Source: an uncultured Verrucomicrobiales bacterium
GTDB taxonomy: Bacteria > Verrucomicrobiota > Verrucomicrobiia > Limisphaerales > JACDHS01
Reading direction: 5' to 3'
Length of the DNA: 11,400 nucleotides
Assembly: GCA_937983475.1 (NCBI GenBank)
Contig: CALJZV010000138.1
Location: forward strand, 1 to 11,400
The position numbers were made by a program, and so were the translations under genes. The notes under the pieces are model-generated. The model saw only the letters and a list, made by a program, of their open reading frames with translations. It was not told the origin of the DNA and did no database searches. Shown here piece after piece: positions 1 through 6,963 of the stretch (positions are counted from its first letter, which is position 1; each line of letters starts with the position of its first letter).

Positions 1-332
1 AGCAGGATGCCGCGCCGAAACCGTTGCGCGGCGTTCACGGCACCCTTTTGCCGGGAGGATGAAAACGAGCGGAAAACGCCCCGCTCGCGTGAGTTCGGGG
101 CGCGGGTTCACCCGCAAAGCCCATTCCTGTTCCGGAACGGAACCACCGGCAGGGATGCGCGTTCATGAAAACCGCAGTCCTTGCGGACGGCTACTCTTGC
201 GGATGGCCAATGAGAGGGAGAGACTTTCTGGAACTTCGATGGGCTTGTTCAACAACGGCCAGGTTTGAAGCTCCGCCCCCCCCCCGCGCCCGCCCCGATC
301 AAAACTAGCTTTAACCATTATAGGAGGCGGCA
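1..332. other. Non-coding stretch with several GC-rich stem-loops
   Basis: I see no convincing gene here. A short reading frame at 59-268 has an Arg/Ser/Gly-rich translation without domain character and ends inside a dispersed repeat, so I do not call it. The stretch is dense in small inverted repeats: 7-bp stems at 9-15/26-32 and 66-72/81-87, a 5-bp stem with TTCA loop at 102-115, a perfect 10-base palindrome at 129-138 and a 5-bp stem at 172-186. None is followed by a T-tract, so they do not look like terminators. A near-direct repeat (CTTGCGGACGG / CTTGCGGATGG) lies at 180-190 and 197-207. The right end (about 242-311) is a dispersed repeat copy annotated separately. Confidence 0.5.
250..297 (+). 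repeat. Dispersed direct repeat, copy 1
   Basis: The first 32 bases (250-281) match 921-952 at 31 of 32 positions, beginning CAACAACGGCCAGGTTTGA in both copies. Weaker similarity continues to about 311. This copy contains a run of ten C (276-285) where the other copy has six. The two copies bracket a small unknown gene and a palindromic repeat zone. It probably belongs to an intergenic repeat family of the host genome, but its copy number cannot be judged from one window. Confidence 0.7.
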
Positions 333-602
333 TCATGGAATCACTCTAACTGTCCTGATGCCGTTTGTTTCCGTGGATATGACGTCTGTGGTCTTAACAG
401 AGAACAGAACTTTGTATGGTGTGTGGCCGTCATAAAGTCCGAACTCTTTAAAGAGTGCATCGGTTGCCTCAAAACGCCCGGCAACGATCCCCGCGTTTCG
501 TCCAAACTCGAACTTGTCACGACGCTCGCTGAGCAGAAGGGGAACAAAGATAACCGTTGAAATGGCGACGCCAACGAAAACTCCGGAGATGAACTTTTTC
601 AT
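333..602 (-). CDS. Small hypothetical membrane-anchored protein
   Basis: I do not recognise this 89-residue protein. From the chosen start it begins MKKFISGVF, followed by a hydrophobic segment at about residues 4-26 ending in Leu-Leu-Leu before a charged stretch (SERRDKFEF). That fits either a signal peptide or one N-terminal membrane anchor with the rest outside the cytoplasm. No lipobox is visible and no known domain is apparent. An in-frame ATG four codons upstream (612-614) is less likely, because starting at 602 puts the Lys-Lys right at the N-terminus. A TATAAA box at 614-619 (minus strand) overlaps that upstream codon and could be a -10 element. Base composition is clearly more AT-rich than the metal-uptake genes on the right. 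The gene is isolated between repeats, and its function is unknown. Confidence 0.6.
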   Translation of the reverse strand: MKKFISGVFVGVAISTVIFVPLLLSERRDKFEFGRNAGIVAGRFEATDALFKEFGLYDGHTPYKVLFSVKTTDVISTETNGIRTVRVIP

Positions 603-746
603 GTCGCCTAACATTTATAGGGAGCGACAAAATTGTCGCACATCACGGTTCCTGTTTTTGACCGTAAAGGGACATGTTCTGCGTGTCCAGCGGCATTTCC
701 TGACCCGCCTCGGGCTGCGCGATTTATTGCGAAGCGCCGGTCTGAA

Positions 747-903
747 GCCCCGTCAGGGGCGGCATCTTTGTAGAAAGCGGTTTTAATTGATGGAAGCTCC
801 GTATGGAGCGACATATGCCGCCCCGAATGGGGCTACTAATATTTTTTGGGGGATTGGCTACTACAACGATGTCGCTCCTGACGGAGCTGGGGTATGGCAC
901 CCC
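747..903. repeat. Nested REP-like palindrome array
   Basis: Four short hairpins share one design: a 5-bp stem GCYCC/GGRGC, a 4-base loop, then GRCAT on one side. They lie at 747-760 (plus), 796-809 (plus), 820-833 (minus) and 874-887 (minus). The inner two touch tail to tail, joining at 814/815 as GACAT|ATGCC. The outer two share a longer core, GRCATCNTTGTAG, found at 761-773 and, inverted, at 861-873. The whole region is therefore a nested inverted repeat. A fifth hairpin (stem GGGGT/ACCCC, 889-903) abuts the last unit. The design resembles REP/BIME-type extragenic palindromes. No REP-associated transposase is in the window. Confidence 0.75.
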
Positions 904-920
904 CTCCATGGCCGGGCTAC

Positions 921-967
921 CAACAACGGCCAGGTTTGATGCTCCGCCCCCCGCGCCCCCGCCAATC
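921..967 (+). repeat. Dispersed direct repeat, copy 2
   Basis: This is the partner of the copy at 250-297: 31 of 32 identical bases at 921-952, then weaker similarity through the C-rich tail to about 978. It directly follows the nested palindrome array. The C-run is six bases here (947-952) against ten in the other copy, which suggests slippage or a homopolymer sequencing error. Confidence 0.7.
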
Positions 968-997
968 AGCGCTAACCTATGGGGTTAAACCACGGCA

Positions 998-1486
998 TCA
1001 TTTCTTCTGTCCGATACTCTTCAGCAAATCGTCTGGGTTCAATCCGCGATTCGTGGTGAAAGTAAGGCTCGAAACCGAAATATCTGGCAGCGACGTAAAC
1101 CTGCTCAAGGCAATGCCGGTGTGCGTGTCCTCCCAATCAACCGTCACGGCGGATGCGTCCTGCCCATCGTATCCGACGTGAATGGAGGCACCCTCGACAG
1201 AAATCTTGGACTCTCGGAAAGACTGCTCGGTAATGGGAGGCTGGTCAGAAGTGAAACGGCCTGACTGCGAGAAGAAAATCTTGAAAGTAGAAGTCTGACC
1301 AACCCTTGAAAACACAAGCGCTGCGTATCCAGTGGGCAACCGAAGGATCGCGCACTGATTGGACGAGACGCTAACGCCCTTGGCATTTACGGCATCAAGC
1401 ACCCCGTCGCGAGCTTGTTGCTGGCCGCAACCGGTTAGCACTAGAGCAATCATACCGAGAAGGGCGGAAATACGCATGTGAGCCAT
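998..1486 (-). CDS. Hypothetical lipoprotein
   Basis: I do not recognise the family of this 162-residue protein. It begins with a short basic and hydrophobic segment ending in the lipobox L-T-G-C, with the acylated cysteine at residue 20, so it is very probably a lipoprotein exported and anchored to a membrane. The mature part is polar and Ser/Thr-rich with alternating hydrophobic residues, as in a beta-rich fold, and has one further Cys at about residue 44. An in-frame ATG at 1477 would give MRIS and an equally good signal peptide. Neither start has a Shine-Dalgarno sequence. It is a single gene, with repeats downstream and the end of ald 72 bases upstream on the same strand. Confidence 0.7.
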   Translation of the reverse strand: MAHMRISALLGMIALVLTGCGQQQARDGVLDAVNAKGVSVSSNQCAILRLPTGYAALVFSRVGQTSTFKIFFSQSGRFTSDQPPITEQSFRESKISVEGASIHVGYDGQDASAVTVDWEDTHTGIALSRFTSLPDISVSSLTFTTNRGLNPDDLLKSIGQKK

Positions 1487-1558
1487 ATCAGCGACTCAAG
1501 CTCATCCGCCTTATTTTTCCAATAGGGAAATGTATCGGGCCGTTTGGCCTGGTGGTCT

Positions 1559-2659
1559 TCACAAAGCAGGCGCAGTGAACGGAAGGTCATGCGCCTCGGC
1601 GACCGCCTTGTGGGTGACTTTTCCATCCATCACATTGATGCCTCCCAGCAACGCGGGCTGGCGCTGGCAGGCTTCCTTCAATCCCATGTCCGCGAGCGTT
1701 TCGATGTAGCGATAGGTGACATTGGTGAGCGCCTGAGTGGCGGTTCGGGCATACGCGCCGGGCATGTTGGCCACGCAGTAATGGGTGACTCCCTCCTCAA
1801 CATACACCGGGTCATCATGGGTGGTCGCGCGCGACGTCTCCGCACAGCCGCCCTGGTCGATGGCGATGTCCACCAAGACGCTTCCGGGACGCATCCGGCG
1901 TAGCATCTCGCGGCGGATGAGCTTTGGGGCCTTGGCCCCGGGCACCAGCACCGCGCCGACAAGCAAATCCACCGTGGGCATCAACTCCATCAGGTGTGCC
2001 TCGCTGGAAAATAAGGTGTGCGCGGTGTGCAGGGTGATGTCCAGGAACCGCATCCGCTCCAAATCTACTTCCAGAATGGTCACATCCGCACCCAGGCCTG
2101 TGGCCATGCGGGCGGCATTGATGCCGGCGGCGCCGCCACCGATGACAACCACACGTCCGGGCAACACACCCGGCACGCCGCCCAGCAGCACGCCGCTGCC
2201 GTGGTTGTGCTTGGCCAGAAAATAGCCGCCAACCACAATGGACATGCGCCCGGCGATTTCGCTCATGGGTTCAAGCAGCGGCAGGCGGCGGTTGACCTCG
2301 ATGGTTTCGTAGGCAATTCCGGTGACCCCGGATTCCAATAAGCCTTCTGTCAGGGGTTTGCTTGCGGCCAAATGCAGATAGGTAAACAGCATCTGGCCCT
2401 TGCGCAACAGCGGCAACTCGGACTCTTGTGGTTCCTTGACCTTGACGATCAAGTCCGCCTTGGCAAAGACGGCGGTGTGCTCATTGACCAACTCGGCTCC
2501 TGCCTGCTCATAATCGCTGTCGGGGTAACCAGCGCCGACGCCCGCGCCCCGTTCAACCACTACCTTGTGGCCTCGCTTGATGAGCTGATAGGCGGCCGAG
2601 GGGAGGAGCGCGACCCGGAATTCCTTGAGTTTAATTTCTTTCGGGACACCGATTATCAT
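1559..2659 (-). CDS. ald: Alanine dehydrogenase
   Basis: A 366-residue NAD-dependent alanine dehydrogenase (EC 1.4.1.1), which interconverts L-alanine and pyruvate plus ammonium in the cytoplasm. Length and sequence match the family (about 370 residues) from end to end. Visible are the N-terminal MIIGVPKEIK block with Arg15, Lys75 in VKVKEP and His96 in YLHLAAS, all substrate/catalytic positions. The nucleotide-binding GGGAAG is at 174-179, with acidic Glu197 at the end of the following strand, and Asp268 lies in VDIAIDQGG. All key residues are present, so the enzyme should be active. I chose the start at 2659 rather than the in-frame ATG at 2716 because family members begin right at this MxxGVPKE block. 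No Shine-Dalgarno sequence is seen. The gene stands alone, divergent from the polysaccharide cluster. Confidence 0.96.
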   Translation of the reverse strand: MIIGVPKEIKLKEFRVALLPSAAYQLIKRGHKVVVERGAGVGAGYPDSDYEQAGAELVNEHTAVFAKADLIVKVKEPQESELPLLRKGQMLFTYLHLAASKPLTEGLLESGVTGIAYETIEVNRRLPLLEPMSEIAGRMSIVVGGYFLAKHNHGSGVLLGGVPGVLPGRVVVIGGGAAGINAARMATGLGADVTILEVDLERMRFLDITLHTAHTLFSSEAHLMELMPTVDLLVGAVLVPGAKAPKLIRREMLRRMRPGSVLVDIAIDQGGCAETSRATTHDDPVYVEEGVTHYCVANMPGAYARTATQALTNVTYRYIETLADMGLKEACQRQPALLGGINVMDGKVTHKAVAEAHDLPFTAPAL

Positions 2660-2752
2660 AAAGGCGTGGAGAGTTGGGAGTTGCCCCCTGAGAGTCAAGG
2701 CGATAAAGTAAGTCATAAGTCGCCATTGGGAGGGCTCAACAAAGATTTATAT

Positions 2753-2782
2753 TTGACAGGGATTTAAACACTTCAGTAAAAC
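2753..2782 (+). promoter_or_regulatory. Candidate promoter, TTGACA-N18-TAAAAC
   Basis: A perfect sigma70-type -35 TTGACA (2753-2758) stands 18 bases before TAAAAC (2777-2782), in the 179-base gap between divergent ald and the beta-barrel gene. It would give a leader of about 50 bases. A second candidate follows just downstream. The sequence alone does not show which is used. Confidence 0.4.
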
Positions 2783-2812
2783 TTGCAGACGTTTTTAAAA
2801 ATCAGCTATGCT
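2783..2812 (+). promoter_or_regulatory. Candidate promoter, TTGCAG-N18-TATGCT
   Basis: TTGCAG (2783-2788) and TATGCT (2807-2812) are 18 bases apart and end 26 bases before the ATG of the beta-barrel gene, a suitable distance. It overlaps the end of the other candidate. Either could drive the polysaccharide export cluster. Confidence 0.4.
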
Positions 2813-2838
2813 GGTGCCTTAGGGCAAACAATAATTTT

Positions 2839-4101
2839 ATGAAAAAACTGTTCACATCGGTCGGTGTTATTGCGCTTGGCGCGGCAGGACTCCAGGCTGC
2901 GTACGCCCCCGGCCTTTCGTCCATGGAAACCTCAAAGCCATGGAGCATATCCGCTTCATTGCGTGGGTTTTACGACGACAATTACACCACTTCTCCCAAA
3001 AGCACCGCCCGTGACAGTTTCGGCTTTGAAGTCAGCCCTTCGGCGGCATTGAACCTGCCGTTGGATCAGACATTTGTCGGGATCAGTTATGTTTACTCCA
3101 TGCGGTACTTCGAGGATCGGCCCAGCGCCAACGCCGATCACAGCCATCAATTCAATGGAAAATTGGATCACGCGTTTACCGAGCGGTACAAAATCGAATT
3201 GAGCGAGTCGTTTGTCATCGCCCAAGAGCCCACCGTGATCGATTCCCGGGGCATCGTCACGTTCCCTCTGCGAACCGACGGCGACAACATCCGCAACACG
3301 GCATCGGCTTATTTCACGGCGCAGTTGACCCAGCTTTTGGGACTGCAACTGGGTTACGTGAATACCCTTTATGATTACGAACAAAAGGGTGTTGGTTCCC
3401 GTTCAGCCGTTCTGGATCGCATGGAGCATTTGATTTCGGCCAATTTGCGATGGCAGGCTTTGCGCCAGACTGTTGCGGTTTTGGGCTACCAGTTCGGGTA
3501 TGTGGACTACACCAGCAGCGATGCCTTGTTTTTCCTCCCGCCCGGTGTTTCCGGCAATGACCCGTCCACACGCAACAATCGTTCGCATTACGTGTTCGTT
3601 GGCGCCGATCAGAATATCAATGCCCAATTGAACGGCTCAGTTCGCGTGGGTGCCCAGTTCACCGAGTATTTTAACAGTGGCAACGACACCGTGAGCCCAT
3701 ACGCGGACGCCAGCCTGACTTACACCTATCTGCCGGGCAGTTACCTGCAGGCGGGGGTGCGGCATGAGCGTAATCAGACCGATGTCTTGGCCTTTTCAGG
3801 CACCCCGGGCAACATCACTTTGGATCAGGAATCCACGTCGGTCTATGCAACCGTGGTGCACAAGTTGACCGCGAAAATTACCGGGAGCGTTCTGGCCCAA
3901 TTCCAAAATTCAATGTTCCAAGGGGGCACGGTCGATGACAGTGTGGACAATTTTTTCCTCGTTGGCGTGAATCTGGCCTACCGCATCAATCCAAATTGGC
4001 TGGCCGAAACCGGATACAATTATGACCGGTTGGATTCGGATCTTTCCGGCCGCAGTTACACCCGCAACCGGGTCTATATCGGCATTCGGGCCACTTACTA
4101 A
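2839..4101 (+). CDS. Outer-membrane beta-barrel protein of polysaccharide export cluster
   Basis: A 420-residue outer-membrane barrel. A signal peptide (MKKLFTSVGVIALGAAGLQA, cleavage near 20-24) is followed by many alternating strands with aromatic girdle residues such as YVYSMRYF, SHYVFVG and VYIGIRATY. The chain ends in an aromatic residue (Tyr), as barrel proteins do. It resembles the BBP2-type barrels found in exopolysaccharide clusters. About 395 mature residues would suit a barrel of some 16-18 strands. It is the first gene of a plus-strand set with a BY-kinase and a short OPX lipoprotein, so I infer that it is the outer-membrane pore through which the polymer leaves. A general porin role cannot be excluded. 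A strong stem-loop follows 21 bases after the stop. No Shine-Dalgarno sequence precedes the start. Confidence 0.85.
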   Translation: MKKLFTSVGVIALGAAGLQAAYAPGLSSMETSKPWSISASLRGFYDDNYTTSPKSTARDSFGFEVSPSAALNLPLDQTFVGISYVYSMRYFEDRPSANADHSHQFNGKLDHAFTERYKIELSESFVIAQEPTVIDSRGIVTFPLRTDGDNIRNTASAYFTAQLTQLLGLQLGYVNTLYDYEQKGVGSRSAVLDRMEHLISANLRWQALRQTVAVLGYQFGYVDYTSSDALFFLPPGVSGNDPSTRNNRSHYVFVGADQNINAQLNGSVRVGAQFTEYFNSGNDTVSPYADASLTYTYLPGSYLQAGVRHERNQTDVLAFSGTPGNITLDQESTSVYATVVHKLTAKITGSVLAQFQNSMFQGGTVDDSVDNFFLVGVNLAYRINPNWLAETGYNYDRLDSDLSGRSYTRNRVYIGIRATY

Positions 4102-4122
4102 AAAATAAAATTTGATATTTCG

Positions 4123-4163
4123 ACGAGAGGCTGGAACTTTTTAGCTCCAGTCTCTCGTGTTTT
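4123..4163 (+). terminator. Strong stem-loop with T-run just before kinase start
   Basis: Bases 4123-4135 pair with 4146-4158 over 13 bp (one G-T wobble), with a 10-base loop, followed by GTTTT (4159-4163). This is the form of a Rho-independent terminator for the beta-barrel gene. The next gene's ATG is at 4166, only 7 bases after the stem, so there is no room for a promoter between them. It may therefore act as a partial terminator or attenuator that lets some transcripts through, or as a structure limiting ribosome access to the kinase start. Confidence 0.75.
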
Positions 4164-4165
4164 AT

Positions 4166-6334
4166 ATGGATAATACAGCAAGCGAAGCGCCCGAGTCCAA
4201 GTTGCACTTTTTGGATTACTGGAGAATCATCCGAATCCGCAAGGCCGTTATTTTGACGGTATTTCTCCTTGTAGCCCTCACCACAACCCTCCTGACTTGG
4301 GTGGTTCTCAAACCCGAATATGCCAGCACGGTCCGTATTTCGGTCGAGAAGGATGCCACCGACGTGGACAATCCCATCGGCAATCGGACTGCCTATTACG
4401 GGCACGACCCCTTTTGGGTTCAAACCCAGTATGAGAAGATTCAATCCAGGTCCATACTTTATGACGTGATTGACAAGTTGAAGCTCCACACCAATCCGGA
4501 TTGGACACGTAAATTCAATGCCGGCGCTCCCTTAAAGACCGAGGAATGCTACCTCCTGTTGCGCGGCAAAATGAAAGTCCGCCAATGGCGCAACACAAGC
4601 CTCATTGAAGTGACCATTTTCAGCAACAACAAGGACGAGGCGGCGCTCATAGCCAATACCGTTGCCGAAGTGTATCGCGATTCGCGCTTGGAACAGCGGC
4701 GCGAGATCAAATTTGGCGGAATTCGCACCTTGGAAAAGCGCCTTGAGGAAAAAAACCAGGAAGTTGAGCGCGCCCAGCAAGTGGTTCAGGACATGCGCCG
4801 CACCAACAACATCATTGAGCTAAGCGCAGACGGAGTGATGATTGGCAGCTCATCGCAAATGTTTTACACCGAGACACTTCGCCTTTTGGAGCAGCAGCGA
4901 TTGCAGGCCGAATTTGAATACGACCAGTACAACTCGCTTCTCAAGGAGGTCAAGCAGCTCAACCGGGATGAACTCAAGGCGGCGTTGCCAACCGCGATGC
5001 CATTTCCCGACCAGCAATTGGTCACCATGTCCCAGGACCTGACGTTGGCCCAGCAGAAACTCAGTGCGCTGCTACAGGATTTTTCACGTGAGCATCCCGA
5101 TGTAAAGCGCGCCCAGGCCGTTGTAGACGTATTGGAAACGCACATCGAGGAGCGCGTCAGTGGCATTGTCCAAGGCTTGGATGCCAAGGTGGCTTCCGCC
5201 GCCGATCGGCTGGAAAAAATTCACTCCAAGGTCGAGGCGGCCAAGGCCAAGGAAACAGCGCTGGCTGCCGTGTACCGCCCCTATTTTGACGCCAAACGCG
5301 AGCTGGAAAATTTGTTGCGCGTCCGTGATGCCATGAAGCTCAAAATTGACCAGGAAAACATTGACGCCTCATTGCCCATTACCACGGCCGTGGAAATCAC
5401 CGATCCGGCGGTGCCGGGCATCAAGCCCGTCAAGCCGAACAAAATCCTGAATGTCGCTTTAGGGGTCATTGTCGGGTTGATGCTCGGCGTGGGTTTGGCC
5501 TTCTTCATCGAATACCTCGATACCAGCGTCAAGACCATTGACGACGTGGAACGCGCCTTGCAGGCGCCGGTGCTCGCCGTCATCCCGCAAAACGTGGACA
5601 CGCTTCTCTACGAAGGGCCAGAAAGTCCTCATGCCGAAGCCTATCGGGTGCTGAGGACCAACATTTTATTTGCTCGCAAGGATGACACCCTCAACACCAT
5701 TACCGTGGTCAGCGGTGGTGTCGGTGAAGGCAAATCCACCACGCTGCTCAATCTGGCGACGGTTTTCGCCCAAAACGGCGACCGTGTGCTGGTGGTGGAC
5801 TCTGATTTGCGCCGTCCGAGCCTCCATAAGCTGTTTAAAGTCTCCAATTCGGTGGGCCTCACCAATTATTTGCTCAAGCAAAATTCCTTGGATGAAGTCG
5901 TCCAGACCACTCCGCTCCCGTCGCTGGACTTTTTGCCCAGCGGCAAACTGCCCAGCAGCTCTATGGGCATCCTGAGTTCCGACCAAATGAAAAATTTGAT
6001 TCTGGAACTCAAGCGTCGGTACGACTTTGTGTTCTTTGACTCTCCGCCCATCATGGGCGTCAGCGATGCGTCCATTCTCGCCAGCGAAGTGGACATGACC
6101 CTTCAGGTCATTCAATACCGCCGATATCCTCAGCCGATGACCATCCGCGCCAAGCAGATGATTCAGAAGGTGGGCGGCAACCTCATCGGCATCGTTCTCA
6201 ACAACATCAACGTCAGCCAGGACGAGAACTACTACTATTACAGCGGCTACTACCACGATTACTATTCATCCTCCAATCAGGAGGCGGCCGCCGGCAAGGA
6301 AACCGCCAAATTGGAATTGAAGCAGAAGTATTGA
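4166..6334 (+). CDS. Wzc-like polysaccharide copolymerase / tyrosine kinase (BY-kinase)
   Basis: A 722-residue inner-membrane protein fusing a Wzz chain-length domain to a cytoplasmic BY-kinase. TM1 is at about 27-48. A long periplasmic, partly coiled-coil region follows, then a Pro-rich stretch (about 411-424) and TM2 at about 427-449. The kinase shows EAYRVLRTN, Walker A GGVGEGKST (517-525; Lys523), Walker A' VLVVDSD (541-547; Asp545, Asp547) and Walker B FVFFD (621-625). A C-terminal cluster has eight Tyr between 689 and 700, plus a final Tyr722, the usual autophosphorylation sites. All motifs are intact. Known family members control polymer length and assembly of the export complex by cycles of phosphorylation. 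A GTG at 4157 would extend the frame by three codons but lies inside the stem-loop, so I chose ATG 4166. The OPX gene starts 17 bases after its stop. No phosphatase gene is nearby. Confidence 0.95.
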   Translation: MDNTASEAPESKLHFLDYWRIIRIRKAVILTVFLLVALTTTLLTWVVLKPEYASTVRISVEKDATDVDNPIGNRTAYYGHDPFWVQTQYEKIQSRSILYDVIDKLKLHTNPDWTRKFNAGAPLKTEECYLLLRGKMKVRQWRNTSLIEVTIFSNNKDEAALIANTVAEVYRDSRLEQRREIKFGGIRTLEKRLEEKNQEVERAQQVVQDMRRTNNIIELSADGVMIGSSSQMFYTETLRLLEQQRLQAEFEYDQYNSLLKEVKQLNRDELKAALPTAMPFPDQQLVTMSQDLTLAQQKLSALLQDFSREHPDVKRAQAVVDVLETHIEERVSGIVQGLDAKVASAADRLEKIHSKVEAAKAKETALAAVYRPYFDAKRELENLLRVRDAMKLKIDQENIDASLPITTAVEITDPAVPGIKPVKPNKILNVALGVIVGLMLGVGLAFFIEYLDTSVKTIDDVERALQAPVLAVIPQNVDTLLYEGPESPHAEAYRVLRTNILFARKDDTLNTITVVSGGVGEGKSTTLLNLATVFAQNGDRVLVVDSDLRRPSLHKLFKVSNSVGLTNYLLKQNSLDEVVQTTPLPSLDFLPSGKLPSSSMGILSSDQMKNLILELKRRYDFVFFDSPPIMGVSDASILASEVDMTLQVIQYRRYPQPMTIRAKQMIQKVGGNLIGIVLNNINVSQDENYYYYSGYYHDYYSSSNQEAAAGKETAKLELKQKY

Positions 6335-6351
6335 TGGCATAGACAACAACC

Positions 6352-6963
6352 ATGAACTTTTTTCAAACGATCAATCGCGGATGGGTTTGGGCCGGAACAA
6401 TCATGGCTGCCTTGCTGGTGGCTGGTTGCGGCGGCACGCTGGCGCCTTACGGCTCAGGCGCCAAGCCGGGAACATCGGGCCCGCCGCCCAACGTGCTGCA
6501 AATCGGCGACTTGGTGAAAGTGGAGTTCGCCGGCGGCCCGACGCCCATTTTGCCTCACGAGGAGCACATCAAGGACGATGGCAAGGTGTCCCTGCCTCTT
6601 ATCGGAAAAATCCAGGCTGCCGGAAAAACTCCTGGTTCGCTGCAACGCGACATACAGGACGCTTATGTGCCCCGTTTCTACAAGCATCTCACGGTGACCG
6701 TCCGTCCGACAGATCGCTTCTATTTTGTTGGTGGCGAAGTCAAACAGCCCAGCCGCCAGCTTTATCTTGGACCCGTCACCGTGATGGGTGCGATCAAGTC
6801 GGCGGGCGACTTCACCGACTTCGCCAATCGCCGCAAAATCCAGATTACGAGGGCGGACGGCACATTGCATTTTGTGGATGGGAACCGGGCTCAGAGAGAC
6901 CCCGAGCATGACCTTCCGGTGTATCCAGGGGACAACATCCACGTTGATCGGCGTTGGTTCTGA
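6352..6963 (+). CDS. Short polysaccharide export lipoprotein (OPX, Wza-like)
   Basis: A 203-residue periplasmic export protein. The lipobox L-V-A-G-C places the acylated Cys at residue 26. A Gly/Pro-rich linker is followed by a Poly_export (PES) domain at about 47-117, with LQIGDLVKV and DDGKVSLPLIGKI, and one SLBB-type domain from about 122 to the end, with FYFVGGEVKQPS and VYPGDNIHV. The chain stops immediately after the SLBB fold. It lacks the second SLBB domain and the C-terminal amphipathic helix that forms the outer-membrane pore of Wza. It should therefore need a separate barrel, and the upstream barrel gene is the natural candidate. It probably docks on the Wzc-like kinase encoded just upstream. 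Its TGA overlaps the ATG of the FHA gene by one base, which suggests translational coupling. Confidence 0.93.
   Translation: MNFFQTINRGWVWAGTIMAALLVAGCGGTLAPYGSGAKPGTSGPPPNVLQIGDLVKVEFAGGPTPILPHEEHIKDDGKVSLPLIGKIQAAGKTPGSLQRDIQDAYVPRFYKHLTVTVRPTDRFYFVGGEVKQPSRQLYLGPVTVMGAIKSAGDFTDFANRRKIQITRADGTLHFVDGNRAQRDPEHDLPVYPGDNIHVDRRWF

Larger units (their letters stand above)
603..997. other. Intergenic repeat zone without genes
   Basis: This 395-base gap holds no supportable gene. Short frames crossing it on both strands merely translate palindromic repeats. It contains a 6-bp stem with an AAAT loop (624-639) just upstream of the small gene, a nested palindrome set (747-903) and the second copy of a dispersed repeat (921-967). 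The part between 640 and 746 has only weak inverted repeats, such as GGACA/TGTCC, and I assign nothing to it. The zone lies downstream of the lipoprotein gene and upstream of the small gene, both on the minus strand. Confidence 0.6.

Noticed and set aside
59..268. Short plus-strand frame of 69 codons
   Set aside because: The translation is Arg/Ser/Gly-rich without domain character, crosses several stem-loops and ends inside a dispersed repeat.
747..903. Possible CRISPR array or transposon end
   Set aside because: The units alternate in orientation, lack uniform spacers and have no cas or transposase gene nearby.
514..988. Short frames on both strands in the repeat zone, for example 514-786, 608-814 and 803-988
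   Set aside because: They translate palindromic repeats or overlap the antisense of the small gene, and none shows protein-like features.
1516..1549. Two short inverted repeats after ald (1516-1530 and 1538-1549) as a terminator
   Set aside because: The stems are 4-5 bp and neither is followed by a T-tract on the ald strand.
4157..4165. GTG start three codons upstream of the kinase ATG
   Set aside because: It lies in the 3' arm of a strong stem-loop and adds nothing to the protein; ATG 4166 begins directly before the N-terminal cytoplasmic segment.
5666..6256. Minus-strand frame of 196 codons opposite the kinase domain
   Set aside because: It is a shadow of the BY-kinase coding sequence, whose catalytic motifs are intact on the plus strand.
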